Positions 45,812 to 55,096 of a DNA stretch of 64,000 nucleotides are shown here, piece after piece. Source of the DNA: Gemmatimonadales bacterium. GTDB taxonomy: Bacteria; Gemmatimonadota; Gemmatimonadetes; Gemmatimonadales; GWC2-71-9. The DNA lies in assembly GCA_036500345.1 (NCBI GenBank), contig DASYCE010000013.1, positions 31,090 through 95,089 on the forward strand, written 5' to 3'. The notes under the pieces are model-generated. The model worked only from the letters and a program-made list of their open reading frames with translations. It was not told where the DNA came from and did no database searches. The first letter of the stretch is position 1. The number at the start of each line of letters is the position of its first letter. The translations under genes and the position numbers were made by a program.

Positions 45812-46644
45812 GTGCGCCCGAGCCGGGTCCGCAGCACGACTCGCGCACTGACCGCGTCCTGCGGCGTGGAATAGACCTCACCGGTGACGCTCGACGAACC
45901 AATATCGAGCGTCACGCCGCCGAAGAGCGCCACTCGTTCGAGATTGACCTGCACCTGGCGATTGTCCGTCGACCCCTCCGCGTTAGTGAAATCGACCTCG
46001 AATCTCGGCCGCATCCAGGTGTACCCGGCGCCGACATACGGATGGATCCGGCCGCCGCCGGCGCCGACCACCGCCTCGGCACCGAACAATCCCGGCTGCC
46101 AGCGATCATCGGACCGCGTGCCACCAAAACATTCGCTCGCCGGATCGGTCAGCTCGGCATCGGGACAGGTGACCGGCGCACGCAGCGATCCGAACACCGC
46201 ATCAGCGCGAAGACCGAGAAACCACGAGCCGCCGAGCGGATGGGCATGTTCGACCGCAACACCGACGAGATTCGCCTTGACCTGATCGACGACGATCGGC
46301 GGTACCCAGGATACTTCGAATTGCAGCGAGCGCCACCCGATCGACACGCGCGGCCGAGTCAGGCCGGGAATCGGGTTGGTGTTTTCCGGTCCCTTGTCGG
46401 GCCGGCACGCCGTCGGAGTGGCGTCGACCCGGTCAACCGTCGGGAGTGACGCCGCCTCGAGGCCGATCGAGATGCCGTGCGAATGCATCGGCGCCTCGGC
46501 TCCCGAAAAAGTGACCGGCACCGAGAGAATCGCGAATGTCTTCGCTTCGTGCGAATCGCTCGGCGGCAGGCAGATATCCTGCGCCGCCAGTGCCGCGGCC
46601 ATCATGACAGCCATTGTCCCGGTCAACGTGATCAGCCGGATCAT
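45808..46644 (-). CDS. Exported outer-membrane protein, function unknown
   Basis: 278 residues. ATG 46644 has GGA six bases upstream (ATG 46647 is 3 bases away and equally in frame). A signal peptide (ITLTGTMAVMMAAALAAQD) is followed by alternating strands (PRVSIGWRSLQFEVSW, WFLGLRADAVFGSL, IHPYVGAGYTWMRPRFEVDF, TGEVYSTPQDAVSARVVL) like a small beta-barrel. The two cysteines in APVTCPDAELTDPASECFGG may form a surface loop disulfide. No closer family recognised. Coupled to YceI. Confidence 0.72.
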   Translation of the reverse strand: MIRLITLTGTMAVMMAAALAAQDICLPPSDSHEAKTFAILSVPVTFSGAEAPMHSHGISIGLEAASLPTVDRVDATPTACRPDKGPENTNPIPGLTRPRVSIGWRSLQFEVSWVPPIVVDQVKANLVGVAVEHAHPLGGSWFLGLRADAVFGSLRAPVTCPDAELTDPASECFGGTRSDDRWQPGLFGAEAVVGAGGGRIHPYVGAGYTWMRPRFEVDFTNAEGSTDNRQVQVNLERVALFGGVTLDIGSSSVTGEVYSTPQDAVSARVVLRTRLGRT

Positions 46645-46772
46645 CATACTTCCTTTCGTCGCGGTCCGCATGATAAATGACGGCATTCACACTACCGTGC
46701 GCCATCGTCCCGACCAATCCCTGCTATCGACGATCAATGAATGGTCCGACGCGACGAACCGTCCGGGCCCGT

Positions 46773-46778
46773 TATGTT
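46773..46778 (+). promoter_or_regulatory. -10-like hexamer TATGTT before arginase
   Basis: TATGTT is followed by five bases and ATG 46784, with no ribosome binding site. The expected transcription start coincides with the A of the ATG, a leaderless layout. No -35 found. Confidence 0.45.
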
Positions 46779-46783
46779 CTCGC

Positions 46784-47689
46784 ATGGCTTCGATCGCTCT
46801 TCTCGGTGTTCCGCTCGACCTGGGCGCCTCGCGGCGTGGGGTCGAGATGGGTCCGTCGGCGGTCCGCCTGGCGCGCCTTGCCGCGCGACTCGAACAGCTG
46901 GGGCACAGCGTGGTCGATACCGGCGACGTGGCGGTGCCGACGCGCGAAACGCTCGGCCACGAACACGGCATCGATTTCCTGCCGGTGATCACGGACGTCT
47001 GCCGCGACGTTGCGCACCGCACGGCGGAGCTCGTGCGCAATCGGCAGATACCGCTGGTACTTGGCGGCGATCATTCCCTCGCGGCGGGGTCGGTTGCCGG
47101 CGTGGCGACTGCGATCGCGGAGCGCGGTAAGCGCGTCGGCTTGATCTGGCTCGACGCGCACGCCGACCTCAATACCCCGGCATCGACGCTCAGCGGCAAC
47201 GTGCATGGCATGCCGGTCGCGCATCTGATCGGACATGGCGACAGCGCACTCGCGTCGCTGTCGACGGCGCGCCCCGCCGTGCTGCCGGAACACGTGGTGA
47301 TCATCGGTGCGCGCGATCTCGATCAGGCCGAGCGCGTCCACGCGCGTGAGTTCGGAGTGTCGATCTACACCATGCGGGATCTTGACGAGCGGGGGATGCG
47401 TTCAATACTCGGCGAGGCGATCGAACGAGTGAGCGGTGCAGCAGGCGGTATTCATGTCTCACTCGACCTCGACTTCGTCGACCCGAGAGAAGCACCCGGC
47501 GTCGGGACGCCCGTTCGCGGCGGCGCCACCTTCCGGGAAGCGCACCTGGCGATGGAGACATTGTGGGACACCGGGCGACTGGTGGGCGTCGACCTGGTCG
47601 AGGTCAACCCGGTGCTCGACGAAGTGAACCATACGGCGGAATTGGCGGTCGGGTTGATGGCGAGTGCCTTCGGCCAGCGGATTCTCTGA
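46784..47689 (+). CDS. rocF: Arginase
   Basis: 301-residue ureohydrolase that splits arginine into ornithine and urea. The manganese ligands are His97 in LGGDHSLA, Asp124, His126 and Asp128 in DAHADLN, and Asp228 and Asp230 in SLDLDFVDP. The PLDLGASRRGVEMGPSAVR start favours arginase over agmatinase. Agmatinase activity is also less needed since AguA/AguB are encoded nearby. No signal peptide. An upstream open frame to 46376 exists but is antisense shadow of the barrel gene. Stands alone with a leaderless-type promoter. Confidence 0.92.
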   Translation: MASIALLGVPLDLGASRRGVEMGPSAVRLARLAARLEQLGHSVVDTGDVAVPTRETLGHEHGIDFLPVITDVCRDVAHRTAELVRNRQIPLVLGGDHSLAAGSVAGVATAIAERGKRVGLIWLDAHADLNTPASTLSGNVHGMPVAHLIGHGDSALASLSTARPAVLPEHVVIIGARDLDQAERVHAREFGVSIYTMRDLDERGMRSILGEAIERVSGAAGGIHVSLDLDFVDPREAPGVGTPVRGGATFREAHLAMETLWDTGRLVGVDLVEVNPVLDEVNHTAELAVGLMASAFGQRIL

Positions 47690-47733
47690 GCCAACCCGCG
47701 CACGATCCGACGTTGCCGTTGCAGATTGCTACA

Positions 47734-47772
47734 TATACTTGGGTAGACGGAACGGCGGTCCGAGACTAGAAT
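47734..47772 (+). promoter_or_regulatory. Promoter candidates for NlpC/P60 gene
   Basis: TATACT at 47734-47739, with TTGCCG 15 bases upstream (47713-47718), is one candidate. TAGAAT at 47767-47772 is another. The leader to GTG 47816 would be about 40-70 bases. Which one is used cannot be told from sequence. Confidence 0.35.
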
Positions 47773-47815
47773 CTCCCGCACGCTCCACCCGAAACGCCTT
47801 GCTCTGTGAGACGAC

Positions 47816-48397
47816 GTGACCCTGCCCCGCCGCACACCGATTTTTGCGCTCGCGATCGCGCTGATCGCCGGGTCGGTGTCAATGGCGCGGGCGCAGGACC
47901 CGGGATTCTCCTCCAATGAAAAGCCGTTCGCGACGATCTCACGGATGCTGATGAATCAGCCTGCCCGTGACTCGCTCGTCGAGCTCGCGCGTTCGCAGGT
48001 TGGCGTGCGGTACAAGTGGGGCGCGCAGACGCCGGGCAAGGCGTTTGACTGCAGCGGGCTGGTGCAATGGCTCATGGCGAAGTTCGACCTGGATCTCCCG
48101 CGCACCTCGCGTGAGCAGGCAAAGGAAGGGATCGCCATTCCGCGCGATTCCGCAGCGCTGCTCCCGGGCGATCTCCTCTTCTTCGGCCGCGGCCGCCAGA
48201 TCTCGCACGTGGGGATCTATGTCGGCGACGGCAAGTACGTGGCCGCAGCAAGCCGCCGCAAAGGGGTCGTCGAAGCTTCGCTCCCCACGGGAAGGGCCGC
48301 CACGACGTGGTGGAAGGCGGTGCGCCGCATCTTTGTTCACGACTCGTCGAATCTTGTGCCGCACGATTCTTCCGGACAGGCTTCCGGCGCGTCGTAA
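47816..48397 (+). CDS. Exported NlpC/P60 cell-wall hydrolase
   Basis: 193 residues from GTG 47816, with a signal peptide ending in MARAQ. The NlpC/P60 domain covers ~55-175: the catalytic cysteine is Cys79 in AFDCSGLVQW and the histidine is His131 in ISHVGIYVGDG. The third polar residue, usually His in the IHAS segment, is Ala here (KYVAAAS), which may lower or change activity. Members cleave peptide stems of peptidoglycan. A hairpin follows the stop. Confidence 0.88.
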   Translation: MTLPRRTPIFALAIALIAGSVSMARAQDPGFSSNEKPFATISRMLMNQPARDSLVELARSQVGVRYKWGAQTPGKAFDCSGLVQWLMAKFDLDLPRTSREQAKEGIAIPRDSAALLPGDLLFFGRGRQISHVGIYVGDGKYVAAASRRKGVVEASLPTGRAATTWWKAVRRIFVHDSSNLVPHDSSGQASGAS

Positions 48398-48400
48398 TCT

Positions 48401-48419
48401 CGCCGGCATCCTGCCGGCG
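48401..48419. terminator. Hairpin between convergent genes
   Basis: CGCCGGCA (48401-48408) and TGCCGGCG (48412-48419) form a perfect 8-bp GC-rich stem with a TCC loop between the NlpC/P60 and permease genes. No U-run follows on either strand. Confidence 0.5.
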
Positions 48420-48421
48420 GT

Positions 48422-49711
48422 TCAGCGTTCCATCGTCATCCAGGTCAGCAGCGCCGCGACGCCCAGCGTGACGGCACCACCCACCGCTTCCATCGGGCGG
48501 TCGCGGACCACGATCACCAACGTCCAGAGCGAGAAGGCCGCAAAGAACAGCGGCGTCCACGGATAGCCCCACACGCGATACGGGCGCGGCAATGCCGGCT
48601 CGCGTCGCCGCAGCACGATGACGCCCACCACCGCGAGCACGGTCGACAGCGTCAGCGTGAAGCCGGCGTAGGTGAGTACCCCTGCAAACGAATTGGTGAG
48701 CACGAATGCAAGCGCCAGTGCGCCCTGCAGCAGAACCGCGCGCCGCGGACTTCCGCCGCGGGACCGGTGTGACAGCAACCGAAGCGGTGGCAGATCGTTT
48801 GCCATCGCTTCGATGACCCGTGGTCCCGCGAGGGTCATGGCGCTGATCGTCGAGACGAGCAGCAGCGCAATCAGCCCACTCATCACCTTCCCGCCCGACG
48901 GACCGAGGACGTGACCGGCCACGATCGCACCGACTTCGACCTGCCCGGCGAGATCGGCGATCGACGTCGTGCGCAGGAAGACCCAGTTGATCGCGAGATA
49001 GAGCGCCATCACGGTCAACGTGCCGATCACCAGCGAGCGCGGGACGTTGCGCTCGGCTTCGACCACTTCGGCCTGGAAGTACGCCGACGCGTTGAAGCCG
49101 GAATAGGCGTACGACACGAAGATCAGCGACAGCGCGAACGGGCCGCTCGCGACTGCCCCCCACGACGTGGCGTGGGGCGCGAAACTGAGCGAGCTCCCGC
49201 GACCAAACCAGAGTCCCGCGGCGATGAACGCGATGATCAGCAGTACCTTGAGCGTGGTCACCACGACCTGCACCTTGCCGCCCACCGCGGGCGCGAGGAG
49301 ATGCACACCGGTGGCCGCGAGGATCGCGATGATGCCGAGGGTCTGCGCCTGCACGCCGACGAGCGGCCCAGCGTACCGGCCGAGCGCGATGGCGGCGAGC
49401 GCCACCGGAGCAGCGAATCCTGCGACGATCGAGACCCAGCCGGCGACGGCGCCGACGGCAGGATGGTAGATCCGGCCGAGAAAGCGGTATTCGCCGCCCG
49501 AGCCGCCAATCGCGGCCGCCAGTTCGCCGTAGCTCAGCGCCCCGGCGAGCGCGATCAATCCGCCGACCAGCCAGAGTGCCAGCAGCGCGAAACCATCGCC
49601 GGTTTCCTGGACCTGCAGGCCGAGGGTGGTGAAGACGCCGGTGCCAATGATGTTGGCAATGACAACGGCGAGCGCGGCGGCGAAGCCCAGCGGGCGGCGG
49701 GATGGCGGCAT
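48422..49711 (-). CDS. APC-superfamily amino acid permease
   Basis: 429 residues from ATG 49711 (GTG 49717 is two codons further). About twelve hydrophobic helices begin with ALAVVIANIIGTGVFTTLG, the conserved TM1 glycine motif of APC transporters, and AALSYGELAAAIGGSGGEY-like TM2-3 (here ALSYGELAAAIGGSGGEY). Later SYAYSGFNASAYFQAE and PRSLVIGTL fit the LAT/APC group. It imports or exchanges amino acids across the inner membrane. The substrate is not predictable. Divergent from the sodium:solute symporter with 71 bases between starts. Confidence 0.88.
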   Translation of the reverse strand: MPPSRRPLGFAAALAVVIANIIGTGVFTTLGLQVQETGDGFALLALWLVGGLIALAGALSYGELAAAIGGSGGEYRFLGRIYHPAVGAVAGWVSIVAGFAAPVALAAIALGRYAGPLVGVQAQTLGIIAILAATGVHLLAPAVGGKVQVVVTTLKVLLIIAFIAAGLWFGRGSSLSFAPHATSWGAVASGPFALSLIFVSYAYSGFNASAYFQAEVVEAERNVPRSLVIGTLTVMALYLAINWVFLRTTSIADLAGQVEVGAIVAGHVLGPSGGKVMSGLIALLLVSTISAMTLAGPRVIEAMANDLPPLRLLSHRSRGGSPRRAVLLQGALALAFVLTNSFAGVLTYAGFTLTLSTVLAVVGVIVLRRREPALPRPYRVWGYPWTPLFFAAFSLWTLVIVVRDRPMEAVGGAVTLGVAALLTWMTMER

Positions 49712-49782
49712 GGTCACGAGGCGGCGATAATGAAGGTAAGCGTTTTTCCGCTGCCAAACCCACCAACGACCAGGCCCCGCGC

Positions 49783-51585
49783 ATGAATCCGACCACGCTC
49801 GACTGGAGCATCGTCGCAGCCTCGATCGTCATCTGCTTCATTCCCGCCCTCTTCTATCTCCGCAAGGGGAGCGCCAATACTGCCGAATTCTTCACGTCGG
49901 GCCGGGCAGCGCCCTGGTGGTTGATCGGCGTCTCGATGGTCGCGACGACCTTCAGCACCGACACGCCGAACCTCGTCACCAATTTCGTCCGCACCGGCGG
50001 CGTTGCGAGCAACTGGCAATGGTGGGCGTTTCTCCTCACGGGCATGGCCACGGTCTTCTTCTTCGCACGACTCTGGCGCCGCAGCGGTGTGCTCACCGAC
50101 CTCGAGTTCTACGAACTGCGCTACAGCGGCCGCGCCGCCACGTGGGTTCGCGGCTTCCGCGCCATCTATCTCGGACTGGTGTTCAACTGCTTCATCATGG
50201 CGACAGTCAATCTCGCCGCGGCAAAGATCGCCAACATCGTGCTCGGCTGGCCGATGTGGCAGACGCTGCTGATCTGCGCGATGCTGAACGTCGTCTTCGC
50301 CACGATCTCCGGCTTGTGGGGCGTCCTGGTCATCGACTTCATCCAGTTCGGCGTGGCGATGACCGGCGCGTTCGCGGTGGCGTACTTCGCGCTCAAGCAA
50401 CCGGCAGTGGGCGGACTGCATGGTCTGATGACTCACCTTCCTGCACGCACCATCTCGCTGCTCCCCGACTTCAACGATTGGCAGGCGACGCTCACGCTCT
50501 TCATCATCCCGCTCACCGTGCAATGGTGGTCGGTATGGTATCCGGGTGCCGAGCCCGGCGGCGGGAGCTACATCGCGCAGCGGATGCTGGCGGCGCGCAC
50601 CGAGGCCGATGCACTCGGCGGGACGCTCCTCTTCAATGTGGCGCATTACGCGCTGCGTTCGTGGCCGTGGATCGTGGTGGCGCTGGCGTCGATCATCATC
50701 TTCCCGACCCTCGATTCGATACGGACCACCTTCCCCAATGTCGATCCGCGCCTGGTCGGGCACGACATGGCGTATCCGGCGATGCTCAAGTTCCTGCCGC
50801 ACGGCTTCCTCGGCCTCATGCTCGGCGCGATGGAAGCGGCGTACCGGTCGACGATCATGACGCACCTCAACTGGGGCTCGTCGTATCTGGTGCACGATTT
50901 CTGGCGGCGATTCGTGCGCAAGGATGCCAGTGAGCGGCACTACGTCTTCATGGGACGGCTCTGCACCGCGATGCTGATGGTGCTGGCCGCGTTGCTCACG
51001 TTTGTGCTCGACAATGCGCAGCACGCGTTCCAGCTGATCCTCTCGATCGGCGCGGGAACCGGTCTCCTTTATCTGCTGCGCTGGTTCTGGTGGCGGATCA
51101 ATGCATGGGCGGAAATCACCGCCATGGCGGCGTCGTTCATCGTGGCGCTGGGCTTCTTCATCGCGCAGCGCGACGGCAGCTCCGTGTCGGCAACCACGGC
51201 CCTCCTCACCACCATTGCGGTGACAACGGTTGTCTGGCTGCTCACCACCTGGTTTGGCCCGGCAACCGATCGAGCCACACTCCTGGCGTTCTACCGCAAG
51301 GTGCGGCCGGCCGGCCCCGGCTGGCGGTCGATCCGAGCCGAGGCTGGGGTCGGTCCCTCGCCCGATTCGCTGCCGCAGGCGTTCCTGGCGTGGATCTGCG
51401 GATGCTTCATGGTCTACGGCGCGCTCTTCGGCACTGGCTCACTCCTGTATGGACACACCCGGACCGGCGCGTTCTGGATCATCGTCGGCGTGGCCGGCGC
51501 CGGCGGGCTGCTGCGAATGTGGCCCTCGCTCTGGGGCCCCCGCGCCCCGGCGATCGACGAGGGCAGTCATCGCGCCGCGGTGTGA
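49783..51585 (+). CDS. Sodium:solute symporter family protein
   Basis: 600 residues, about 13 helices, no signal peptide. It opens with LDWSIVAASIVICFIPALFY, and GRAAPWWLIGVSMVATTFSTDTP is the conserved SSS TM1-2 region (given here in shorter form SMVATTFSTDTP). WYPGAEPGGGSYIAQRM and GFLGLMLGAMEAAYRSTIMT (core motif LGAMEAAYRSTIMT) are typical of the uncharacterised SSS branch found in Bacteroidota and Gemmatimonadota. The substrate is unknown, perhaps a sugar or organic acid. ATG 49783 fits TM1. A longer frame from 49702 would overlap the divergent promoter. Confidence 0.88.
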   Translation: MNPTTLDWSIVAASIVICFIPALFYLRKGSANTAEFFTSGRAAPWWLIGVSMVATTFSTDTPNLVTNFVRTGGVASNWQWWAFLLTGMATVFFFARLWRRSGVLTDLEFYELRYSGRAATWVRGFRAIYLGLVFNCFIMATVNLAAAKIANIVLGWPMWQTLLICAMLNVVFATISGLWGVLVIDFIQFGVAMTGAFAVAYFALKQPAVGGLHGLMTHLPARTISLLPDFNDWQATLTLFIIPLTVQWWSVWYPGAEPGGGSYIAQRMLAARTEADALGGTLLFNVAHYALRSWPWIVVALASIIIFPTLDSIRTTFPNVDPRLVGHDMAYPAMLKFLPHGFLGLMLGAMEAAYRSTIMTHLNWGSSYLVHDFWRRFVRKDASERHYVFMGRLCTAMLMVLAALLTFVLDNAQHAFQLILSIGAGTGLLYLLRWFWWRINAWAEITAMAASFIVALGFFIAQRDGSSVSATTALLTTIAVTTVVWLLTTWFGPATDRATLLAFYRKVRPAGPGWRSIRAEAGVGPSPDSLPQAFLAWICGCFMVYGALFGTGSLLYGHTRTGAFWIIVGVAGAGGLLRMWPSLWGPRAPAIDEGSHRAAV

Positions 51586-51621
51586 TAGATTTGGCCCGGT
51601 TTCTCTCCTCATGATCCGGAG
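51586..51621 (+). promoter_or_regulatory. -10 and ribosome binding site for BNR propeller gene
   Basis: TAGATT at 51586-51591 directly follows the symporter stop and could be a -10. GGAG at 51618-51621 lies six bases before GTG 51628, deciding that start over TTG 51622. Confidence 0.4.
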
Positions 51622-51627
51622 TTGGCA

Positions 51628-54600
51628 GTGCGCGTCCCGTCCGTGATTGGCGCGGCTTTCCTCGCGTCGTTGACCGTCCTTCCGCTCGCCGCGCAGAACC
51701 CGCGACGCGGCACCACCGACACATCGCGTCACGCCGATACGGCGCGCGCACGCCGCCCCGATTCGACCCGCAACGACAGCGCGCGCGGACCGGCAGATTC
51801 CACCGCGGGCGGCGGCGGCGCTGGCCGAGGCGGACTTGCCGGGGCGATCGCGTCGATCATCCGGCCGCGGCTGATCGGCCCCGCGATGATCAGCGGACGC
51901 GTGGTCAGCATCGCGGTCGATCCACGGAACCCGGCGGTGATCTATATCGGCGCGGCATCCGGCGGCGTCTGGAAGACCGAAAACGGCGGCGCGAGCTGGA
52001 CGCCGATCTTCGACCGTCAGAGTTCGTATTCGATCGGCGTCGTGACGCTCGACCCGCACAATCCGTCGGTCGTGTGGGTCGGCACCGGCGAGAGCAACTC
52101 GCAGCGCAGCGTCAGTTACGGCGATGGCGTGTACCGCTCCGACGACGGCGGCCGCACCTGGCGGCGGATGGGTCTGGAGAAGTCGGAGCACATCGGGCGG
52201 ATCGTCGTCGACCCCCGCAACAGTGATGTGGTCTACGTCGCGGCGCTGGGGCCGCTCTGGTCGGACGGTGGCGATCGCGGTCTCTACAAGACGACCGACG
52301 GCGGCAAGACGTGGAATGCGGTCCTCACCATCAGCGATCGCACCGGCGTCACCGACGTCGCCCTCGACCCGCGCAACCCCGATATCCTCCTCGCCGCCAC
52401 CTATCAACGGCGGCGTCATGTCTGGACGTTGATCGATGGCGGCCCGGAGAGTTCGTTGCAGCGCTCCACCGACGGAGGCAAGAGCTGGCGCAAGGTCACA
52501 TCGGGAATTCCGGGTGGCGACCTCGGTCGTATCGGCATCGCGGTCTCCCCCGTCGATCCCGACGTGATCTACGCCACGGTCGAAGCCGACAGCAGCTCGG
52601 GCGGCATCTTCCGTTCGACTGACGACGGCGTGACATGGGAGAAGCGCTCGCCGTACACGGCGCAACCGATGTACTACGCCGCACTTGTCGCCGACCCATT
52701 CAACGTACAGCGGCTCTATTCGATGGATGTGTCGACGCAGGTCTCCGATGACGGCGGCGCCACATGGCGCGGTCTCGGCGAGCGCTCCAAGCACGTCGAC
52801 AATCACTCCCTCTGGGTCGACCCGAAGAACGCCGATCACTATCTCAACGGAAACGACGGTGGCCTCTACCAGAGCTGGGACGCCGGCAAGACGTGGATCT
52901 ACTTCGCGAATCTTCCGCTGGGACAGTTCTACGACATCGATGTCGACCATGCGTCGCCGTTCTATCATGTCTGCGGCGGCACACAGGACAATTCGTCGGT
53001 GTGCGGCCCCGCGGCGACGCGGAGCAGCACCGGTATCCTGAACACCGACTGGTTCGTCACCGTCGGCGGCGACGGGTTCGTGTCGCGAATCGACCCGAAG
53101 GATCCCAACACCGTCTACGGCGAATCACAGAACGGAGGGATGGAACGCGTCGAACTCTCGACCGGAACGTCGGTCGGCATCCAGCCGCAGGTCGCGCAGG
53201 GCGAGGACCCGTCGCGCTGGAACTGGGACACCCCGATCATCATTTCGCCGCACTCGCACACGCGTCTCTACACGGCCTCACAGCGCCTCTATCGCAGTGA
53301 CGACCGAGGCGACACCTGGGTGCCGGTATCGCCGGACCTGACGCGCAAGGTCGATCGCAATGCGCTTCCGGTGATGGGCAAGGTGTGGGGGCCCGACGCG
53401 GTGGCGAAGAATCAATCCACCGCGTTCTACAGCAACGTCAGCGCGATTGCAGAGTCGTTCGGACAGGAAGGGCTGCTCTACGTCGGCACCGACGACGGTC
53501 TCATCCAGGTGAGCGAGGACGGCGGCAAGAACTGGCACAGCATCAGCTCCTTTCCTAGTGTCCCGGCCAACACGTATGTGCAGCGGATCGTGGCGTCGCC
53601 CACGGACGCCAAGACGGTCTATGTCGCGTTCGACAATCACAAGGACGGTGATTTCACTCCCTACCTGCTCAAGAGCACCGACGCCGGTCACACATGGACG
53701 TCGATCGCCGGCGACCTGCCGCACCGCGGCGGTGTCTATGCGATGGCGCAGGACTCCGTCGATCCGAAGCTGCTCTTTTCCGGTACCGAATTCGGCGCCT
53801 ACTTCAGCCAGGACGCCGGCGCGCACTGGATCAAGATCCCGGGGCTTCCCACCATCATGGTGCGCGACATCGCAATCCAGCGCGACCATGACGATCTCGT
53901 TCTCGGCACGTTCGGCCGGAGCATCTACGTCGTGGACGACTACTCGCTGCTGCGCACGATCAACGCGGACGCGTTGCGGCAGACCATTGCGACCTTTCCG
54001 ATTCCGGATGTGACTCCAATGGCTCGCCGGGGACAGTTCGGGGGCGGCGGCAAGGGGAATCAGGGCGAAGCGATCTACGTGGCGCAGAATCCTGCGAGCG
54101 GTGCACGCATCACGTACTCGCTCCGCGAAGCGATGTTCACATCCCTGCGCGACAAACGGCTGCAGGCGGAGCGCGACGCCGAACGCCAGGGGGAGCCGAT
54201 CGCCTATCCCACACCGCAGGAGTTCCTCGCCGAAGCCGACGAGGAGCCCGTGACGCTGGCGGCATCGATCGCCGACGCGAAAGGGGCAGTCTGGCGCGTG
54301 ATGTCGATTCCGGCAACGCGCGGCGCCCACTCGGTCACCTGGGATCTTCGCGGTTCGACGGAGACGCCAGCCGATCCCGGTCCGGCAGCCGGCGGCGGCG
54401 GTGCTGGCGGGCGCGGCGGCCGTGGAGGCGGGGGCGGCGGTGCGGGAGGTGGTGGTGGCGAGGGCGGCGCCGGAGGAGGCGGAGGGTGCAACGGGTGCAC
54501 CCAAGTGCCGCCCGGCAAGTACACCGTAACGATCGGCAAGCGCGAGAAGGGGGCGTTTTCGCCGCTCGCGTCGCCGGTGTCGTTCGCCGTGCTCCCGGAT

Positions 54601-55089
54601 CCGTCTGCACCGCTGGGCGATGCGCAGATCGCCGCGAATTTCGAATTCCGGAAGAAGGAGTCGACGCTGTCGCGGCAAATTTCCGAAGCGATTGATGCAG
54701 CCACCGCGGCCAAGACCAAGTCAGTAGCGATCGTGCGCGTGCTGAACGAGATGCCGGCGGCGCCGAAGGCGCTCGTCGAACAGGCACGGAGCGTCGATCA
54801 ACGGCTGACCGAAGCGCTTCGCGCCCTGCGCGGCGACGAGGTCAACGCGGCGCGCGGCGAACAAGTCCCGGTCTCGATCGAAACGCATATTCGCAACGCG
54901 TCGCCAAGCGGGACGTGGGGACCGACGCACACCGATATCGAGCAGTACAACATCGCGGCCGCGGCCTTCCCGCCGGTATATGCCAGGATCAGGCCGATCC
55001 TCACTACCGAAATTCCGGCGATCGAAAAGGAACTCGAGCGACTGGGCGCTCCGGCCACCCCCGGTCGCATTCCGGACATCGGCCCCTGA
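51628..55089 (+). CDS. Giant exported BNR/sortilin-like beta-propeller protein
   Basis: 1153 residues from GTG 51628 with a signal peptide ending LPLAAQ. Many BNR Asp-box repeats (S-x-D-x-G-x-T-W) are visible: SDDGGRTWRRM, TTDGGKTWNAV, STDGGKSWRKV, SEDGGKNWHSI, STDAGHTWTSI, filling about residues 70-770 as one or two large propellers of the VPS10/sortilin/xyloglucanase type. A helical C-terminal part follows a very Gly-rich linker (bases 54388-54498) that holds CNGCTQVPPG. Similar proteins are common in Gemmatimonadota and often annotated glycosyl hydrolase, but catalytic residues are not evident. Perhaps a sialidase-like binder or peptidase partner. Confidence 0.82.
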   Translation: MRVPSVIGAAFLASLTVLPLAAQNPRRGTTDTSRHADTARARRPDSTRNDSARGPADSTAGGGGAGRGGLAGAIASIIRPRLIGPAMISGRVVSIAVDPRNPAVIYIGAASGGVWKTENGGASWTPIFDRQSSYSIGVVTLDPHNPSVVWVGTGESNSQRSVSYGDGVYRSDDGGRTWRRMGLEKSEHIGRIVVDPRNSDVVYVAALGPLWSDGGDRGLYKTTDGGKTWNAVLTISDRTGVTDVALDPRNPDILLAATYQRRRHVWTLIDGGPESSLQRSTDGGKSWRKVTSGIPGGDLGRIGIAVSPVDPDVIYATVEADSSSGGIFRSTDDGVTWEKRSPYTAQPMYYAALVADPFNVQRLYSMDVSTQVSDDGGATWRGLGERSKHVDNHSLWVDPKNADHYLNGNDGGLYQSWDAGKTWIYFANLPLGQFYDIDVDHASPFYHVCGGTQDNSSVCGPAATRSSTGILNTDWFVTVGGDGFVSRIDPKDPNTVYGESQNGGMERVELSTGTSVGIQPQVAQGEDPSRWNWDTPIIISPHSHTRLYTASQRLYRSDDRGDTWVPVSPDLTRKVDRNALPVMGKVWGPDAVAKNQSTAFYSNVSAIAESFGQEGLLYVGTDDGLIQVSEDGGKNWHSISSFPSVPANTYVQRIVASPTDAKTVYVAFDNHKDGDFTPYLLKSTDAGHTWTSIAGDLPHRGGVYAMAQDSVDPKLLFSGTEFGAYFSQDAGAHWIKIPGLPTIMVRDIAIQRDHDDLVLGTFGRSIYVVDDYSLLRTINADALRQTIATFPIPDVTPMARRGQFGGGGKGNQGEAIYVAQNPASGARITYSLREAMFTSLRDKRLQAERDAERQGEPIAYPTPQEFLAEADEEPVTLAASIADAKGAVWRVMSIPATRGAHSVTWDLRGSTETPADPGPAAGGGGAGGRGGRGGGGGGAGGGGGEGGAGGGGGCNGCTQVPPGKYTVTIGKREKGAFSPLASPVSFAVLPDPSAPLGDAQIAANFEFRKKESTLSRQISEAIDAATAAKTKSVAIVRVLNEMPAAPKALVEQARSVDQRLTEALRALRGDEVNAARGEQVPVSIETHIRNASPSGTWGPTHTDIEQYNIAAAAFPPVYARIRPILTTEIPAIEKELERLGAPATPGRIPDIGP

Positions 55090-55096
55090 TCGCCCG

